Assembly (NCBI GenBank): GCA_016872285.1
Contig: VGZZ01000016.1
Location: forward strand, 1-47,544
Origin: SAR202 cluster bacterium
Lineage (GTDB): Bacteria; Chloroflexota; Dehalococcoidia; Lucifugimonadales; GCA-2712585
Direction: 5' to 3'
DNA: 47,544 nt
Below, in pieces: positions 23,357-31,722 of this stretch. Both the position numbers and the translations under genes were made by a program. The notes under the pieces are model-generated. The model was not told the origin of the DNA. It saw only the letters and a program-made list of their open reading frames with translations, and did no database searches. Numbering within the stretch: the first letter of the stretch is position 1; every line of letters starts with the position of its first letter.

Positions 23357-24344
23357 GGCGACGCCACACTCCTGGATTCGCTAGCCTGTGGGGTCGTCGG
23401 CCCGACAGAAATCTCTCCAGGTCATCCAGAATCATCAACGAGTGTCGCTCAATCGTCCCATCGGTTGCTCCGCCTACGTGGGGAGTAAGAACGACATTAT
23501 CCAGTTTTAGCAGCGGGCTTGAGGGCGCAATCGGATGAGACTCGTGAACGTCAAAGGCGGCGCCGGCCAATTGTCCAGAAGTGAGCGCGTCAACCAGAGC
23601 AGTCTCGTCGACGAGGTCGTGGGATGCTGTATTGATTAGATAGGACTTCCTGGGCATCAACGCCAGGGTTTGGCTGTTCAGCATGTTCTTGGTTTCACTA
23701 GTGGATGGGGCGTGTAGTGTAACGAATTTGGATTCCTTCAGCAGTGTCTTTAGGTCCGTGAGTTGCGCTCCGTACTTGCGCTGGCCTTGAACATCCACCG
23801 CAGGGTCATGGGCCAGGACACGCATACCAAAGGCTTGTCCTAAATTCGAAACCTTCTTTCCTGCCGCGCCTAGACCCACGACTCCCAGGGTACTGCCGTT
23901 CAGTTCAACGCCCCGATGGCTGATATATGCCTCCACTGGGTCTCGCCATCGCCCGTCCTTTACATAACAGTCCAGCGATGAAACCCGTCTAGCCAGGGCT
24001 AGTATCAGAGCAAAAGTCATCTCAGCTACCGATTGGGCATTGCGTCCTGGCGTATGTACGACTACAACTCCATGTTCTGTTGCGGCATCAAGGTCAACAT
24101 GATTGACGGCTCCCCGACACAACCCCACGAACTTCAGATTCGGCGCCTCCGCAAAAACTTCACAGAACACGAAGTCAGCTTCAACTATAAGTACCTCTAT
24201 ACCTTCCCGATGGAGCCTTTGTCCCAACTCCTGGGGCGCCCAGATTTTTCGTGTTTCCGTCCAGCTTTCGTAAGTGATTTGTGAGACTTCTCTCAAGTGA
24301 GTCAGCGCAGAGCTTGAGAACGGGGCCAGGACTAAAGCCTTCAT
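23346..24344 (-). CDS. D-2-hydroxyacid dehydrogenase relative lacking two catalytic residues
   Basis: A 332-aa protein of the D-isomer 2-hydroxyacid dehydrogenase fold (3-phosphoglycerate dehydrogenase-like). GVVGLGAAGKKV (154-165) binds NAD, with HDPAVD closing the site. The usual substrate-binding Arg of NxARG is Ser241 (INTASHDLVDE) and the catalytic Glu of DVFxxEP aligns with His270 (FDVHESHP); the catalytic His289 in LTPHVGGAT is kept. The enzyme may therefore use a different substrate or mechanism. Its ATG lies 1 nt after the hpnE stop, joining the hopanoid genes to the sugar module, and its stop overlaps the kinase start. Confidence 0.85.
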   Translation of the reverse strand: MKALVLAPFSSSALTHLREVSQITYESWTETRKIWAPQELGQRLHREGIEVLIVEADFVFCEVFAEAPNLKFVGLCRGAVNHVDLDAATEHGVVVVHTPGRNAQSVAEMTFALILALARRVSSLDCYVKDGRWRDPVEAYISHRGVELNGSTLGVVGLGAAGKKVSNLGQAFGMRVLAHDPAVDVQGQRKYGAQLTDLKTLLKESKFVTLHAPSTSETKNMLNSQTLALMPRKSYLINTASHDLVDETALVDALTSGQLAGAAFDVHESHPIAPSSPLLKLDNVVLTPHVGGATDGTIERHSLMILDDLERFLSGRRPHRLANPGVWRRRGR

Positions 24345-24345
24345 C

Positions 24346-25716
24346 TTATTCGTGTAGCAGCGTCTGAATAGCTTCCGCCGCCTTTACACCGCTGCGCACT
24401 GCCCCCTCCATGGTCGAAGGCCAGCCTGTGTCCGTCCACTCTCCTGCCAGGAATAGATTTCTTATGGGAGATTTTGCTTTAGGCCTTAGCTTTTCGATGC
24501 CAGGCAGACATCTAAATGTAGCCTTATCCTGCTTAACAATCAGTACACGCTCGATCTTGGCCTGGCGCGCCGCGGGAAACGCCTGAGCCATAGCTTCTAC
24601 GAAGGTCTTCTGCAAAGCTTCTTTCGGCTGGTCTATATACTCGAAGGCGCCGCTCAGCGATATGCTTACTCGCTTTCCGCCGGAACCGTCGCCGCCCTGA
24701 ATCGCATCCAGGTTAAACACCCACTGTAGTGGCGATTCCACTAAGGCTACAAAGTCCTCTGTCATCACTGGTCTGTCATACCAGAGGTGGACATTGACAA
24801 TAGGCGCGGTTTGAAATTTGGAGAGAGCTTCAAAATAGGGCTGTGCCTTTACCTCGGACGCTAGTAGTGTGGATAGGGCGTCCGCGGGCAAAGCGCTGAT
24901 AAAGAAGTCTCCATGGATAGAGGTGCCGTCAGAGAGTTCTAAACTTTCCACCTTGCCGTTTCTAATATTTAGAGCGGTAGCCGACTTACCCATAATGAGT
25001 CTTCCATGCCGGGACTGTATGTAACTTTGAGCGGCGTCTGCCATGAGGGCGGACAATCCAACTCGTGCGTAACCCACGCAGGCGCTGCGACGGCTTTTCA
25101 TGATGCCCTCTTGGAATATCATGAGACCCATAAAAGCGCTGGTGCATTTTACGTCATCATTTACACAGGGCTTTACGATTAGATTCCAGAGGTTCTCGAT
25201 TGCCCGTGGGCTTTGACTATGGCTACTCAGCCAGTCAGAAAAAGTCTGTTCACCAAGCCGCGTCCTGTAGCGGTTAGTGAATCTTATAACCGCTAACGCG
25301 TAAATAGCGAGTAATTTTTCCTTCAGGCTCAGATGTCGGTAGCCAAGAAAGGATGGCAAAAGGTGGAAGGGACTCGGCAGAGGCGCCGACCAGAGCCGTG
25401 AGGACTTGGCCCCAGGTGTTGATACCTTAATGCTGAGCTTGCTTTGAAGATAAGCGTTTTGAAAGGTGCTGAGCTTTTTGAGGAAGTCGATGTAGTAATC
25501 GCAGCAACCCAGGAAAACGTGCTGTCCATTATCCACCATTTGACCGGTCTCTCGGTCAGTAAACGAAAAAGCCCTTCCACCTAGGTAGGGGCGTTTCTCC
25601 ACCAGCGTCACCTTATGACCCGCGTCTAGAAGATGGCAAGCGGCTGACATGCCGGCGAGTCCGCCGCCGATAATAACTATGTGGGAAGGGGCTGTGGCAG
25701 TAGGCTTTTTAGCCAT
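24346..25716 (-). CDS. hpnE: HpnE, hydroxysqualene dehydroxylase
   Basis: A 456-aa FAD-dependent amine-oxidase-fold enzyme. IVIIGGGLAGMSAACHLLDA binds FAD, with EKRPYLGGRAFSF next; LFLAGEWTDTGWPSTMEGAV (C-terminal) is the second FAD contact. It matches squalene-associated FAD-dependent desaturases, which reduce hydroxysqualene to squalene. It follows hpnC-hpnD, with a 40-nt overlap with the hpnD end, giving the complete HpnC-D-E route from farnesyl diphosphate to squalene. The next gene starts 1 nt after its stop. Confidence 0.92.
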   Translation of the reverse strand: MAKKPTATAPSHIVIIGGGLAGMSAACHLLDAGHKVTLVEKRPYLGGRAFSFTDRETGQMVDNGQHVFLGCCDYYIDFLKKLSTFQNAYLQSKLSIKVSTPGAKSSRLWSAPLPSPFHLLPSFLGYRHLSLKEKLLAIYALAVIRFTNRYRTRLGEQTFSDWLSSHSQSPRAIENLWNLIVKPCVNDDVKCTSAFMGLMIFQEGIMKSRRSACVGYARVGLSALMADAAQSYIQSRHGRLIMGKSATALNIRNGKVESLELSDGTSIHGDFFISALPADALSTLLASEVKAQPYFEALSKFQTAPIVNVHLWYDRPVMTEDFVALVESPLQWVFNLDAIQGGDGSGGKRVSISLSGAFEYIDQPKEALQKTFVEAMAQAFPAARQAKIERVLIVKQDKATFRCLPGIEKLRPKAKSPIRNLFLAGEWTDTGWPSTMEGAVRSGVKAAEAIQTLLHE

Positions 25717-26558
25717 GTGGTTGCTGTCACCAAGGCCTTTTCGCGGCCGCTCAGGCTGATTTTGCCCTCGAACACGTTATAACCCTTTGACTCGATTCTG
25801 TCCAAGATCCCGCGATAAAGCTGCGCCAGTACGGCCGGGCATGCCCTTGATCTAAGTGAAAGGTAAGGCATGAGCTTCATGCCGCTGTTGAAATATTCCC
25901 TCGCCCTCTCAGCTTGGAAGCGCATTAATTTCTGCTGAGGCTCGTTAATTACGCCCCCTATAAGGTCGTCCTCCTTATATCCAAAGCGGCTCATTTCATC
26001 TTGGGGAATATAAATCCGGCCTCGTTTTAGGTCTTCCCGCACATCTCTGAGGATGTTAGTCAATTGCATAGCGAGGCCAAGGTCTATGGCATGTTTCTTT
26101 GCTCTAGGGTGCTTGAAGCCGAAGATATGTATGCACACCAGCCCTACCGCTGAAGCCACTCGATAGCAATACAGGCGGAGCTCTTCAAAATTGCTATAAC
26201 GGGCCTTAGTAAGGTCCATTTCTACACCGCTTATGACCTCGTCAAAATACTCCTTGGGGATCTTATAGGTTTTAGCGCTGTCAGCTAAGGCAATGAACAC
26301 ATTATCTAGAGGTTTGTCATCGTAAGCCTCTGAGAGCTTCTGTCGAAGGGTGGAAAGCGCTTTCAGCTTATCCTCCAGGGTGGACTCTTCATCTACGGCG
26401 TCGTCACAGTAGCGGCAGAAAGCATAGGCCGCGTATATAGCTAGACGCTTCTTGAATGGCAATGTGATGAAGGCGTAATAAAAATTGCGCGCCTCACGTT
26501 TAGTGATACGTCTGCATTCTTCATAGGCTTGTCTAATAGCATCGGTTGAAGTTTTCAT
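25677..26558 (-). CDS. hpnD: HpnD, presqualene diphosphate synthase
   Basis: A 293-aa squalene/phytoene synthase-family enzyme. The ATG at 26558 has GGGGGAG about 6 nt upstream; the longer frame to 26645 would run into hpnC. The two metal-binding Asp-rich motifs are visible: CDDAVDE (51-57) and RDVREDLKRGRIYIP (171-185). HpnD joins two farnesyl diphosphates to presqualene diphosphate, the substrate for HpnC. It lies 29 nt after the hpnC stop and overlaps hpnE by 40 nt. Confidence 0.9.
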   Translation of the reverse strand: MKTSTDAIRQAYEECRRITKREARNFYYAFITLPFKKRLAIYAAYAFCRYCDDAVDEESTLEDKLKALSTLRQKLSEAYDDKPLDNVFIALADSAKTYKIPKEYFDEVISGVEMDLTKARYSNFEELRLYCYRVASAVGLVCIHIFGFKHPRAKKHAIDLGLAMQLTNILRDVREDLKRGRIYIPQDEMSRFGYKEDDLIGGVINEPQQKLMRFQAERAREYFNSGMKLMPYLSLRSRACPAVLAQLYRGILDRIESKGYNVFEGKISLSGREKALVTATTWLKSLLPQPLPT

Positions 26559-26587
26559 ATCCGCTCCCCCAGGGGAGGCTCTACTGG

Positions 26588-27481
26588 CTAAACGGTAACG
26601 TGGCCACCCAGGCGCATTCTGAGATAAGTGGAGGCAAATAGCCATCCTTTTCTAAAACGCGAAAGGCGAGGCCTCCGGCTTAGTACATCGTAGTCCTGCT
26701 TTTCGATGGCCTCAAGCACCGCCAATCCCCCGCGGTTGAATAGCGCGATATCTACTTTGGCTATGCCTCCCACCTGTTCCACCAGTCCCAGCCCCCTTCC
26801 AAATAGCTCTTTAGTGCGCTCAACCTCAAATTCCATCAATCGCCTGAACTTTTCATCAGCCTGACCTTGGGCTATCTGTTCTTCGGTCACGCCAAAGCGT
26901 CGCAAGTCCTCTAATGGCAAGTAAATCCTGCCCATTCCGTAGTCTCGCGTTACGTCCTGCCAGAAGTTTGTGAGCTGCAAAGCGGTGCATGTAAAGTCCG
27001 AGAGCTTCTGTCGCGCTTCGTCTCTATATCCAAACACATAGAGGACCAATCGACCACACGGATTCGCCGAATGGTCACAATAATGTAGAAGGTCCTGATA
27101 AGTCTGGTATCGACTGGTTTTTTGGTCTGCGCGGTTGGCTTGAATGAGCTTCCAAAAGGGCTCTTTTGGAATATCGAAGGTATTAATGGTCTCTTGGAGG
27201 GCTACCATAACTGGATGCGCGGGCTGCCCTTGGTAGCAACGGTCCAAGTCCCTTTCCCAATTGTCCAAAAGCTGGAGGCGGCTGCCTGGCGCTTCATCCC
27301 CCAGATCGTCCACCGTGCGGGCGTAGCCGTAAAGGTTGTATATATGCTGGCGCAGTTTCCGAGGAATAAGAAGAGAGCCTACGGTGAAGTTCTCATAGTG
27401 TGTTAGAGCTAGACGACGACAGTGCTCTTGGGCTTCCTCTCGGCTCCAAATCTTCGTGTCAGAGGTAAGCAGGACCACCAC
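26588..27481 (-). CDS. hpnC: HpnC, hydroxysqualene synthase
   Basis: A 297-aa squalene/phytoene synthase-family protein. Start GTG at 27481 with GGGAGG about 8 nt upstream (an adjacent GTG at 27478 is possible). The Asp-rich motifs are DDLGDE (58-63) and QDVTRDYGMGRIYLP (175-189). In the three-enzyme route HpnC converts presqualene diphosphate to hydroxysqualene. Its position ahead of hpnD and hpnE supports the assignment over a phytoene synthase. HpnC and HpnD share the fold but differ clearly in sequence. Confidence 0.9.
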   Translation of the reverse strand: MVVLLTSDTKIWSREEAQEHCRRLALTHYENFTVGSLLIPRKLRQHIYNLYGYARTVDDLGDEAPGSRLQLLDNWERDLDRCYQGQPAHPVMVALQETINTFDIPKEPFWKLIQANRADQKTSRYQTYQDLLHYCDHSANPCGRLVLYVFGYRDEARQKLSDFTCTALQLTNFWQDVTRDYGMGRIYLPLEDLRRFGVTEEQIAQGQADEKFRRLMEFEVERTKELFGRGLGLVEQVGGIAKVDIALFNRGGLAVLEAIEKQDYDVLSRRPRLSRFRKGWLFASTYLRMRLGGHVTV

Positions 27482-27485
27482 CCAG

Positions 27486-27992
27486 TCAGCCTCCCATCAC
27501 CTGCACCAGCACCTCCCTGGGGCGGGGTCTGTCTAGCTCTACCATAAAGACACGCTGCCACCGCCCTATTTGCAGAGCGCCGTTGATAATAGGAATAGTC
27601 TCGCTCGTGCTTAAGAGAAGCTGCTGGCAGTGGGCATGGCCGTTTGGGCATTCGTTCTCAGTCATATTTACTGTGCGTATGGTGAAATCGTTGTGCTTGT
27701 AGTCGCCATTTCTAGGCGCCATACGTTCCAGGAAGCGCTTCATATCCTCGATTAATAGAGGCTCGTTTTCGTTTAATCTTATAGCCGCTGTGGTATGACG
27801 TGAAAAAATCGTCACGACGCCGTTCTTGACCCCAGCCTGCGTCAGGCAATTCTTCACGTGGTCCGTAATGTCGATAAACTCAGGGGCGTCCTTGGCCTCC
27901 AGCTTTAGCGAGAAGACTTGCACTCGCATCTTCTCTTCTGTGCTGGATATCCGCTGGGGTACCTGGACAGGCTTAACTTTGAGTGTGCTCAT
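27486..27992 (-). CDS. yjbQ: YjbQ family protein (UPF0047)
   Basis: A 168-aa protein of the UPF0047/YjbQ family. Diagnostic segments are FSRHTTAAIRLNENEPLLIEDM and ECPNGHAHCQQLLLSTSETI, with conserved His residues that could hold a metal, and a closing GRWQRVFMVELDRPR. E. coli YjbQ shows weak thiamine-phosphate synthase activity, but the main function is unsettled. It is embedded between squalene-hopene cyclase and hpnC with gaps of 6 and 4 nt and has its own GAGGAAA site. This placement is unexpected and may only be hitchhiking, or may point to a role in isoprenoid metabolism. Confidence 0.88.
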   Translation of the reverse strand: MSTLKVKPVQVPQRISSTEEKMRVQVFSLKLEAKDAPEFIDITDHVKNCLTQAGVKNGVVTIFSRHTTAAIRLNENEPLLIEDMKRFLERMAPRNGDYKHNDFTIRTVNMTENECPNGHAHCQQLLLSTSETIPIINGALQIGRWQRVFMVELDRPRPREVLVQVMGG

Positions 27993-27998
27993 TTTCCT

Positions 27999-30002
27999 CT
28001 ACTCTTTATAAGTCCTCTTAAATCTTCCCAGAGCTGTCAAGGGCCAGTAATGTCGATACAGGTGATAGTTGATCATGAAGGCATTTTCCATATCCAGGCC
28101 TTGGTAGGCTTCCTCGCCGGGTTTCGGCAGGCGCTTCAATCTTTGACCGACACCGTACCCCGGAAACCCGGTGCCAGTGTAATGAGGTTCGTCCCAGGTG
28201 CCGTCACCCTTCTGTGTCCTGCATAGGTATTCGATGCCTCGCGCAACCGAAATGCTGCCGTTCTCGCAGGAAGCTAAAAGCGACAGCAACGCCCAGGCCG
28301 TCTGTGACGGCGTACTAGGCCCCGTGCCTCTGAGTGCGAAGTCTACATAAGAGCCGCAGCTCTCTCCCCAGCCCCCGTCATCATTCTGGTGGGATTTGAC
28401 CCAATCAACCGCTTTACGGATATATGGCAGAGTCATATCTTCCCCGATTGCCTGCAAGGCGGGGAGTACAGCCCCCGTGCCATAGATATAGTTAACGCCC
28501 CATCGCCCGAACCAGGAGCCATCCTCCTCTTGCTCGTCTCGTATGAACTTGTACGCTTTCGCCACTGCGGGATGTTCCTTATTGAAGCCAAGTCTGCCTA
28601 ATGCTTCCAGCACATGCGCCGTCACATCCACGCTTGGCGGGTCTAAAGTCTCGCCGAAGTCCGCAAACGGTATCTTGCTCATTAAAGCCCGATTGTTATC
28701 CTTGTCGAAGGCCGCCCAGCCGCCATTCTTGCTCTGCAGCCCGAAGACCCACCGTACCCCCAAATCTATAGCGTTGCGGCGCCGCTGGTCCTCCTCACCT
28801 GTCAAGCGGGCCCACTCCAGGGCAATCAACACCTCCGCCACGTCATCCACGTCAGGATAATTGTCGTTGGCGAACTCAAAAGCCCACCCGCCGGGCGGTG
28901 TCTTCGGGGACTTCACGGCCCAGTCGCCCTTCCGCAGAATCTGGCGCGCGATGAGCCAGCGGGTTGGCCTCTGCATTTCGTCGCTTTCTGCCGACATCCC
29001 GGATTCCAGCATAGCCGTCAGAGCCAGGCATGTATCCCATACAGGTGACACACATGCTTGGACCCTCCAAGTATTCTCTTCTTCAATAGCAAAGGTCTCA
29101 AATCCTTGGAGTCCAGCGTTCATTACCGGGTGTTCCAATGTGTAGCCTAAGTGTTTCAAAGCAATAAGCGAGTAGACCCATGGTGGCTGAATGCCGCCCC
29201 AAGAGCCGTCGGCTTCCTGGTGCTCCACTATCCACTGGGCGGCCATCCTTTTCGCTGTCTCGCGTCCGATTTTCACCGGGGCCTTCTCATATAACCTGAG
29301 GAAACGGTCGGCGCTATAAAATAGCGCTCTCCAGGGGTCTGTAGGTCTGGGTATCGATAGGGATGTCTTAGTTTGCTCTTTGACAACAGGATAAAGTTCC
29401 CTAATAGCAGCCTGTGGAGGCACGGGACTAACGGGTCGGTCGGTAAGAATTATGCACATAGGCACAATAGTTGCTCTGGCCCAGCTGGAAAATTCATATA
29501 TGTTAAAGGGCAGCCAACTGGGAAGTAAGACCATCTCCGGCGGCATCACCGGCAGGCCCTTCCAGTCGTACTGTCCCAGCATGGCCAGCCAGATCCGAGT
29601 GAAAATTCTGGTTTGGGGCACGCCACCTTTAGATAGAATGAATTGCCTTGCCTTCATCATCGGAGCGGCATCGGCGGAAAGGCCGCAGAGCTTAAGGGCG
29701 AAGTAGCATTCGACCGAAGTGCTTAGATTGCCCGGCGCGTCGAAATATTGCACCCAGGAGCCATCCGGTTGCTGTCGGCTCAAAATATAGTTGGCAATTT
29801 TCCTTTTTCGCTCCGGGTTATTCACACCCAGCAGATGGCAGAGCATGACATATTCGGCTTCCATGGTGGGATTGGACTCCAGTTCTCCCCACCAGTAACC
29901 CTGCTCATGCTGAATTTTAAGCATGTAGCCTTGGGCCCTCTGGACAGTAATATCCAATTGGGCCTTTAGCTGCGCTTCAATTTTATTTTGTGTGATTGTC
30001 AT
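27999..30002 (-). CDS. shc: Squalene-hopene cyclase (HpnF)
   Basis: A 667-aa triterpene cyclase. The catalytic acid motif DVDDVA is at 384-389 (DxDD, equivalent to D374-D377 of the Alicyclobacillus enzyme; Thr after DD is Val here). Several QW repeats are visible, such as QEADGSWGG, QSKNGGWAAFD, QNDDGGWGE and QKGDGTWDE, plus GTGFPGYG near the end. It cyclises squalene to hopene at the membrane face. It is preceded by hpnA (16 nt) and followed by yjbQ (6 nt). Length matches the bacterial family (630-720 aa). Confidence 0.95.
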   Translation of the reverse strand: MTITQNKIEAQLKAQLDITVQRAQGYMLKIQHEQGYWWGELESNPTMEAEYVMLCHLLGVNNPERKRKIANYILSRQQPDGSWVQYFDAPGNLSTSVECYFALKLCGLSADAAPMMKARQFILSKGGVPQTRIFTRIWLAMLGQYDWKGLPVMPPEMVLLPSWLPFNIYEFSSWARATIVPMCIILTDRPVSPVPPQAAIRELYPVVKEQTKTSLSIPRPTDPWRALFYSADRFLRLYEKAPVKIGRETAKRMAAQWIVEHQEADGSWGGIQPPWVYSLIALKHLGYTLEHPVMNAGLQGFETFAIEEENTWRVQACVSPVWDTCLALTAMLESGMSAESDEMQRPTRWLIARQILRKGDWAVKSPKTPPGGWAFEFANDNYPDVDDVAEVLIALEWARLTGEEDQRRRNAIDLGVRWVFGLQSKNGGWAAFDKDNNRALMSKIPFADFGETLDPPSVDVTAHVLEALGRLGFNKEHPAVAKAYKFIRDEQEEDGSWFGRWGVNYIYGTGAVLPALQAIGEDMTLPYIRKAVDWVKSHQNDDGGWGESCGSYVDFALRGTGPSTPSQTAWALLSLLASCENGSISVARGIEYLCRTQKGDGTWDEPHYTGTGFPGYGVGQRLKRLPKPGEEAYQGLDMENAFMINYHLYRHYWPLTALGRFKRTYKE

Positions 30003-30018
30003 GGCCTTATTTATAGGC

Positions 30019-31002
30019 CTAAGCTCTCCCGTATTCCTTAAACCACCTCACTGCCTTCCCCAGGGCACCCTCTATAGGGCTTTGAGGCATCCCTAGTTCC
30101 CTGACTGCCTTGCCTGAGCTGACATACATAGGCTTTTGGGCCACCAGTAATCCTTCTAGAGGCAATATGGGTTGTCTCCTAAGTAATTTTCCTTCAGCCC
30201 AGTAGTCCAGCCGCGAAAGGCCTATCAGGGGCCCCAATGGTGCGCGGAATCTTGGCCCTTTCAGTCCTGTAATCTTCGCCAACAGGTCAAGCATCTCCTT
30301 CAGGGTCATGTTTTGATGACCCAGTATGTACCGATGGCCAGGTCTGCCCCTTTCCATGGCTAGAATATGGCCTATGGCTACGTCTTCTACGTCGACCAGG
30401 TTCATGCCTGTGTTCACATACGCTGGAAGGCGCCGCCGCAGGAAGTCTCGAATAATGCCCCCGGTTGGCGTAGGCTTCACATCCCACGGTCCTACGGGCG
30501 CCGTGGGATTCACCACCACCACCGGGAGACCTGAGGAGTTCATCTTCAGGGCCTCCTGCTCTCCAAGCCATTTGGAACGTTTGTAATGGCCCTTCAAGTC
30601 TTTCCATGCCGGCTGCATCTCCTCGGTTCCTTCAGCGCCCTTTGCTAGACCTATTGTCGAAACGGTGCTGGTATACACTACCTTCTCAGCGCCCGCGGCC
30701 AGCGCCTCCTGTAGGAGGGTCTTAGTGCCGTCTACATTCACCCTGTAGACCTCCTTTGGGTCACGGCTCCAAAAGGTGTACAGGGCCGCGCAGTGGAAGA
30801 CCGCTTGACACCCTTTCAGTGCCCTGGCAAGAGACTCCCTGTTCTCTAAGTCTCCCTGGACTATCTCCACCCCGGTATTCTCAAGTGTTAAGGTGCTGCT
30901 GCGAGGCCTTGCCAGAGCCCTTACCTGGTAACCCTTAGCAGTTAAGGACCTCGCCAAATTCCCACCGATAAAACCTGTAGCCCCCGTAACCAATACTTTC
31001 AC
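30019..31002 (-). CDS. hpnA: HpnA, hopanoid-associated sugar epimerase
   Basis: A 327-aa extended SDR. Start GTG at 31002, 1 nt after the hpnG stop. VLVTGATGFIGGNLARSL (3-20) binds NAD(P), and Y140/K144 in HYKRSKWLGE form the catalytic pair. The VVNPTAPVGPWDVKPTPTGG segment is typical of the HpnA branch. Known hpnA genes lie in hopanoid clusters and are named for that association; the enzyme's substrate is not firmly established. Its place between hpnG and the cyclase supports the name. Confidence 0.87.
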   Translation of the reverse strand: MKVLVTGATGFIGGNLARSLTAKGYQVRALARPRSSTLTLENTGVEIVQGDLENRESLARALKGCQAVFHCAALYTFWSRDPKEVYRVNVDGTKTLLQEALAAGAEKVVYTSTVSTIGLAKGAEGTEEMQPAWKDLKGHYKRSKWLGEQEALKMNSSGLPVVVVNPTAPVGPWDVKPTPTGGIIRDFLRRRLPAYVNTGMNLVDVEDVAIGHILAMERGRPGHRYILGHQNMTLKEMLDLLAKITGLKGPRFRAPLGPLIGLSRLDYWAEGKLLRRQPILPLEGLLVAQKPMYVSSGKAVRELGMPQSPIEGALGKAVRWFKEYGRA

Positions 31003-31003
31003 G

Positions 31004-31720
31004 TTAGGCTGGACTCAGTATCCCTCCCGATATAAGGTTGGGTACGAACCTGCCGGCAAAAACGCCAAGGCTCTTCTTTGCGGCGCCCGCCTTTTTTGCC
31101 ATGGATAGGAGGATGAGAACGTTGGCGGGCCTCCGGATAGCGCCCAGCGCAATGCTCAGACCCCTACCCGAGTCATCAGTGCTGGCGAACTCCTCAATAA
31201 CAGCTGGAAGGTCATCATTGACTGTGTCCACTACTGCTCTGACCGATATAAAAGGCACATTTGCCTCTGCGCACCGCTGGGCTAGCCAGTAATCTTCCAT
31301 GTTCACAGTCGACACGGCGTACTCCCTAGCTAGCGCCGCTTTCTGGCGGCTGCTGCGAACAACGCCGTCAACAGTGAGAGAGTCTCCCATCGAAAACGGA
31401 ATCCCGACCGCCGTCAAATTCTTCTCTGCTTGCTCCGCAAACGCGGGTGTGGCGCTCAGCACTAGCTCCTGGTTTTGCGCAAGGAATCGCTTTGCCAGGA
31501 TAAGCCATCCTGGCGTGAGACTAGATGTGAGTCCGCCGCAGAACCCCAGTGCCAGCACCAAATGCGGCCTCTCACCTTCAGTAAGCAGTTTCTGCATAGA
31601 TTCTATAGCGCGTTCCTTGCCTACTCCTACCGTAGTGACAGAATAGCCCTCCGTCACACGTCGGAGAGGCCACCGCAGGGCGGCAGCCTCTTCTTTTATA
31701 GCTGTGACAATGGCAATCAT
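31004..31720 (-). CDS. hpnG: HpnG, adenosylhopane nucleoside phosphorylase
   Basis: A 238-aa protein of the PNP/MTA-nucleosidase fold: IVTAIKEEAAALRWPL at the N-terminus, TTVGVGKERA, ALGFCGGLTSSL and VNMEDYWLAQ, the ribose-binding Met-Glu pair. In hopanoid producers HpnG releases adenine from adenosylhopane to give (phospho)ribosylhopane. It starts 2 nt after the hpnH stop and ends 1 nt before hpnA. The pairing with hpnH indicates that this organism makes side-chain-extended hopanoids, not just hopene. Confidence 0.9.
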   Translation of the reverse strand: MIAIVTAIKEEAAALRWPLRRVTEGYSVTTVGVGKERAIESMQKLLTEGERPHLVLALGFCGGLTSSLTPGWLILAKRFLAQNQELVLSATPAFAEQAEKNLTAVGIPFSMGDSLTVDGVVRSSRQKAALAREYAVSTVNMEDYWLAQRCAEANVPFISVRAVVDTVNDDLPAVIEEFASTDDSGRGLSIALGAIRRPANVLILLSMAKKAGAAKKSLGVFAGRFVPNLISGGILSPA

Positions 31721-31722
31721 TT

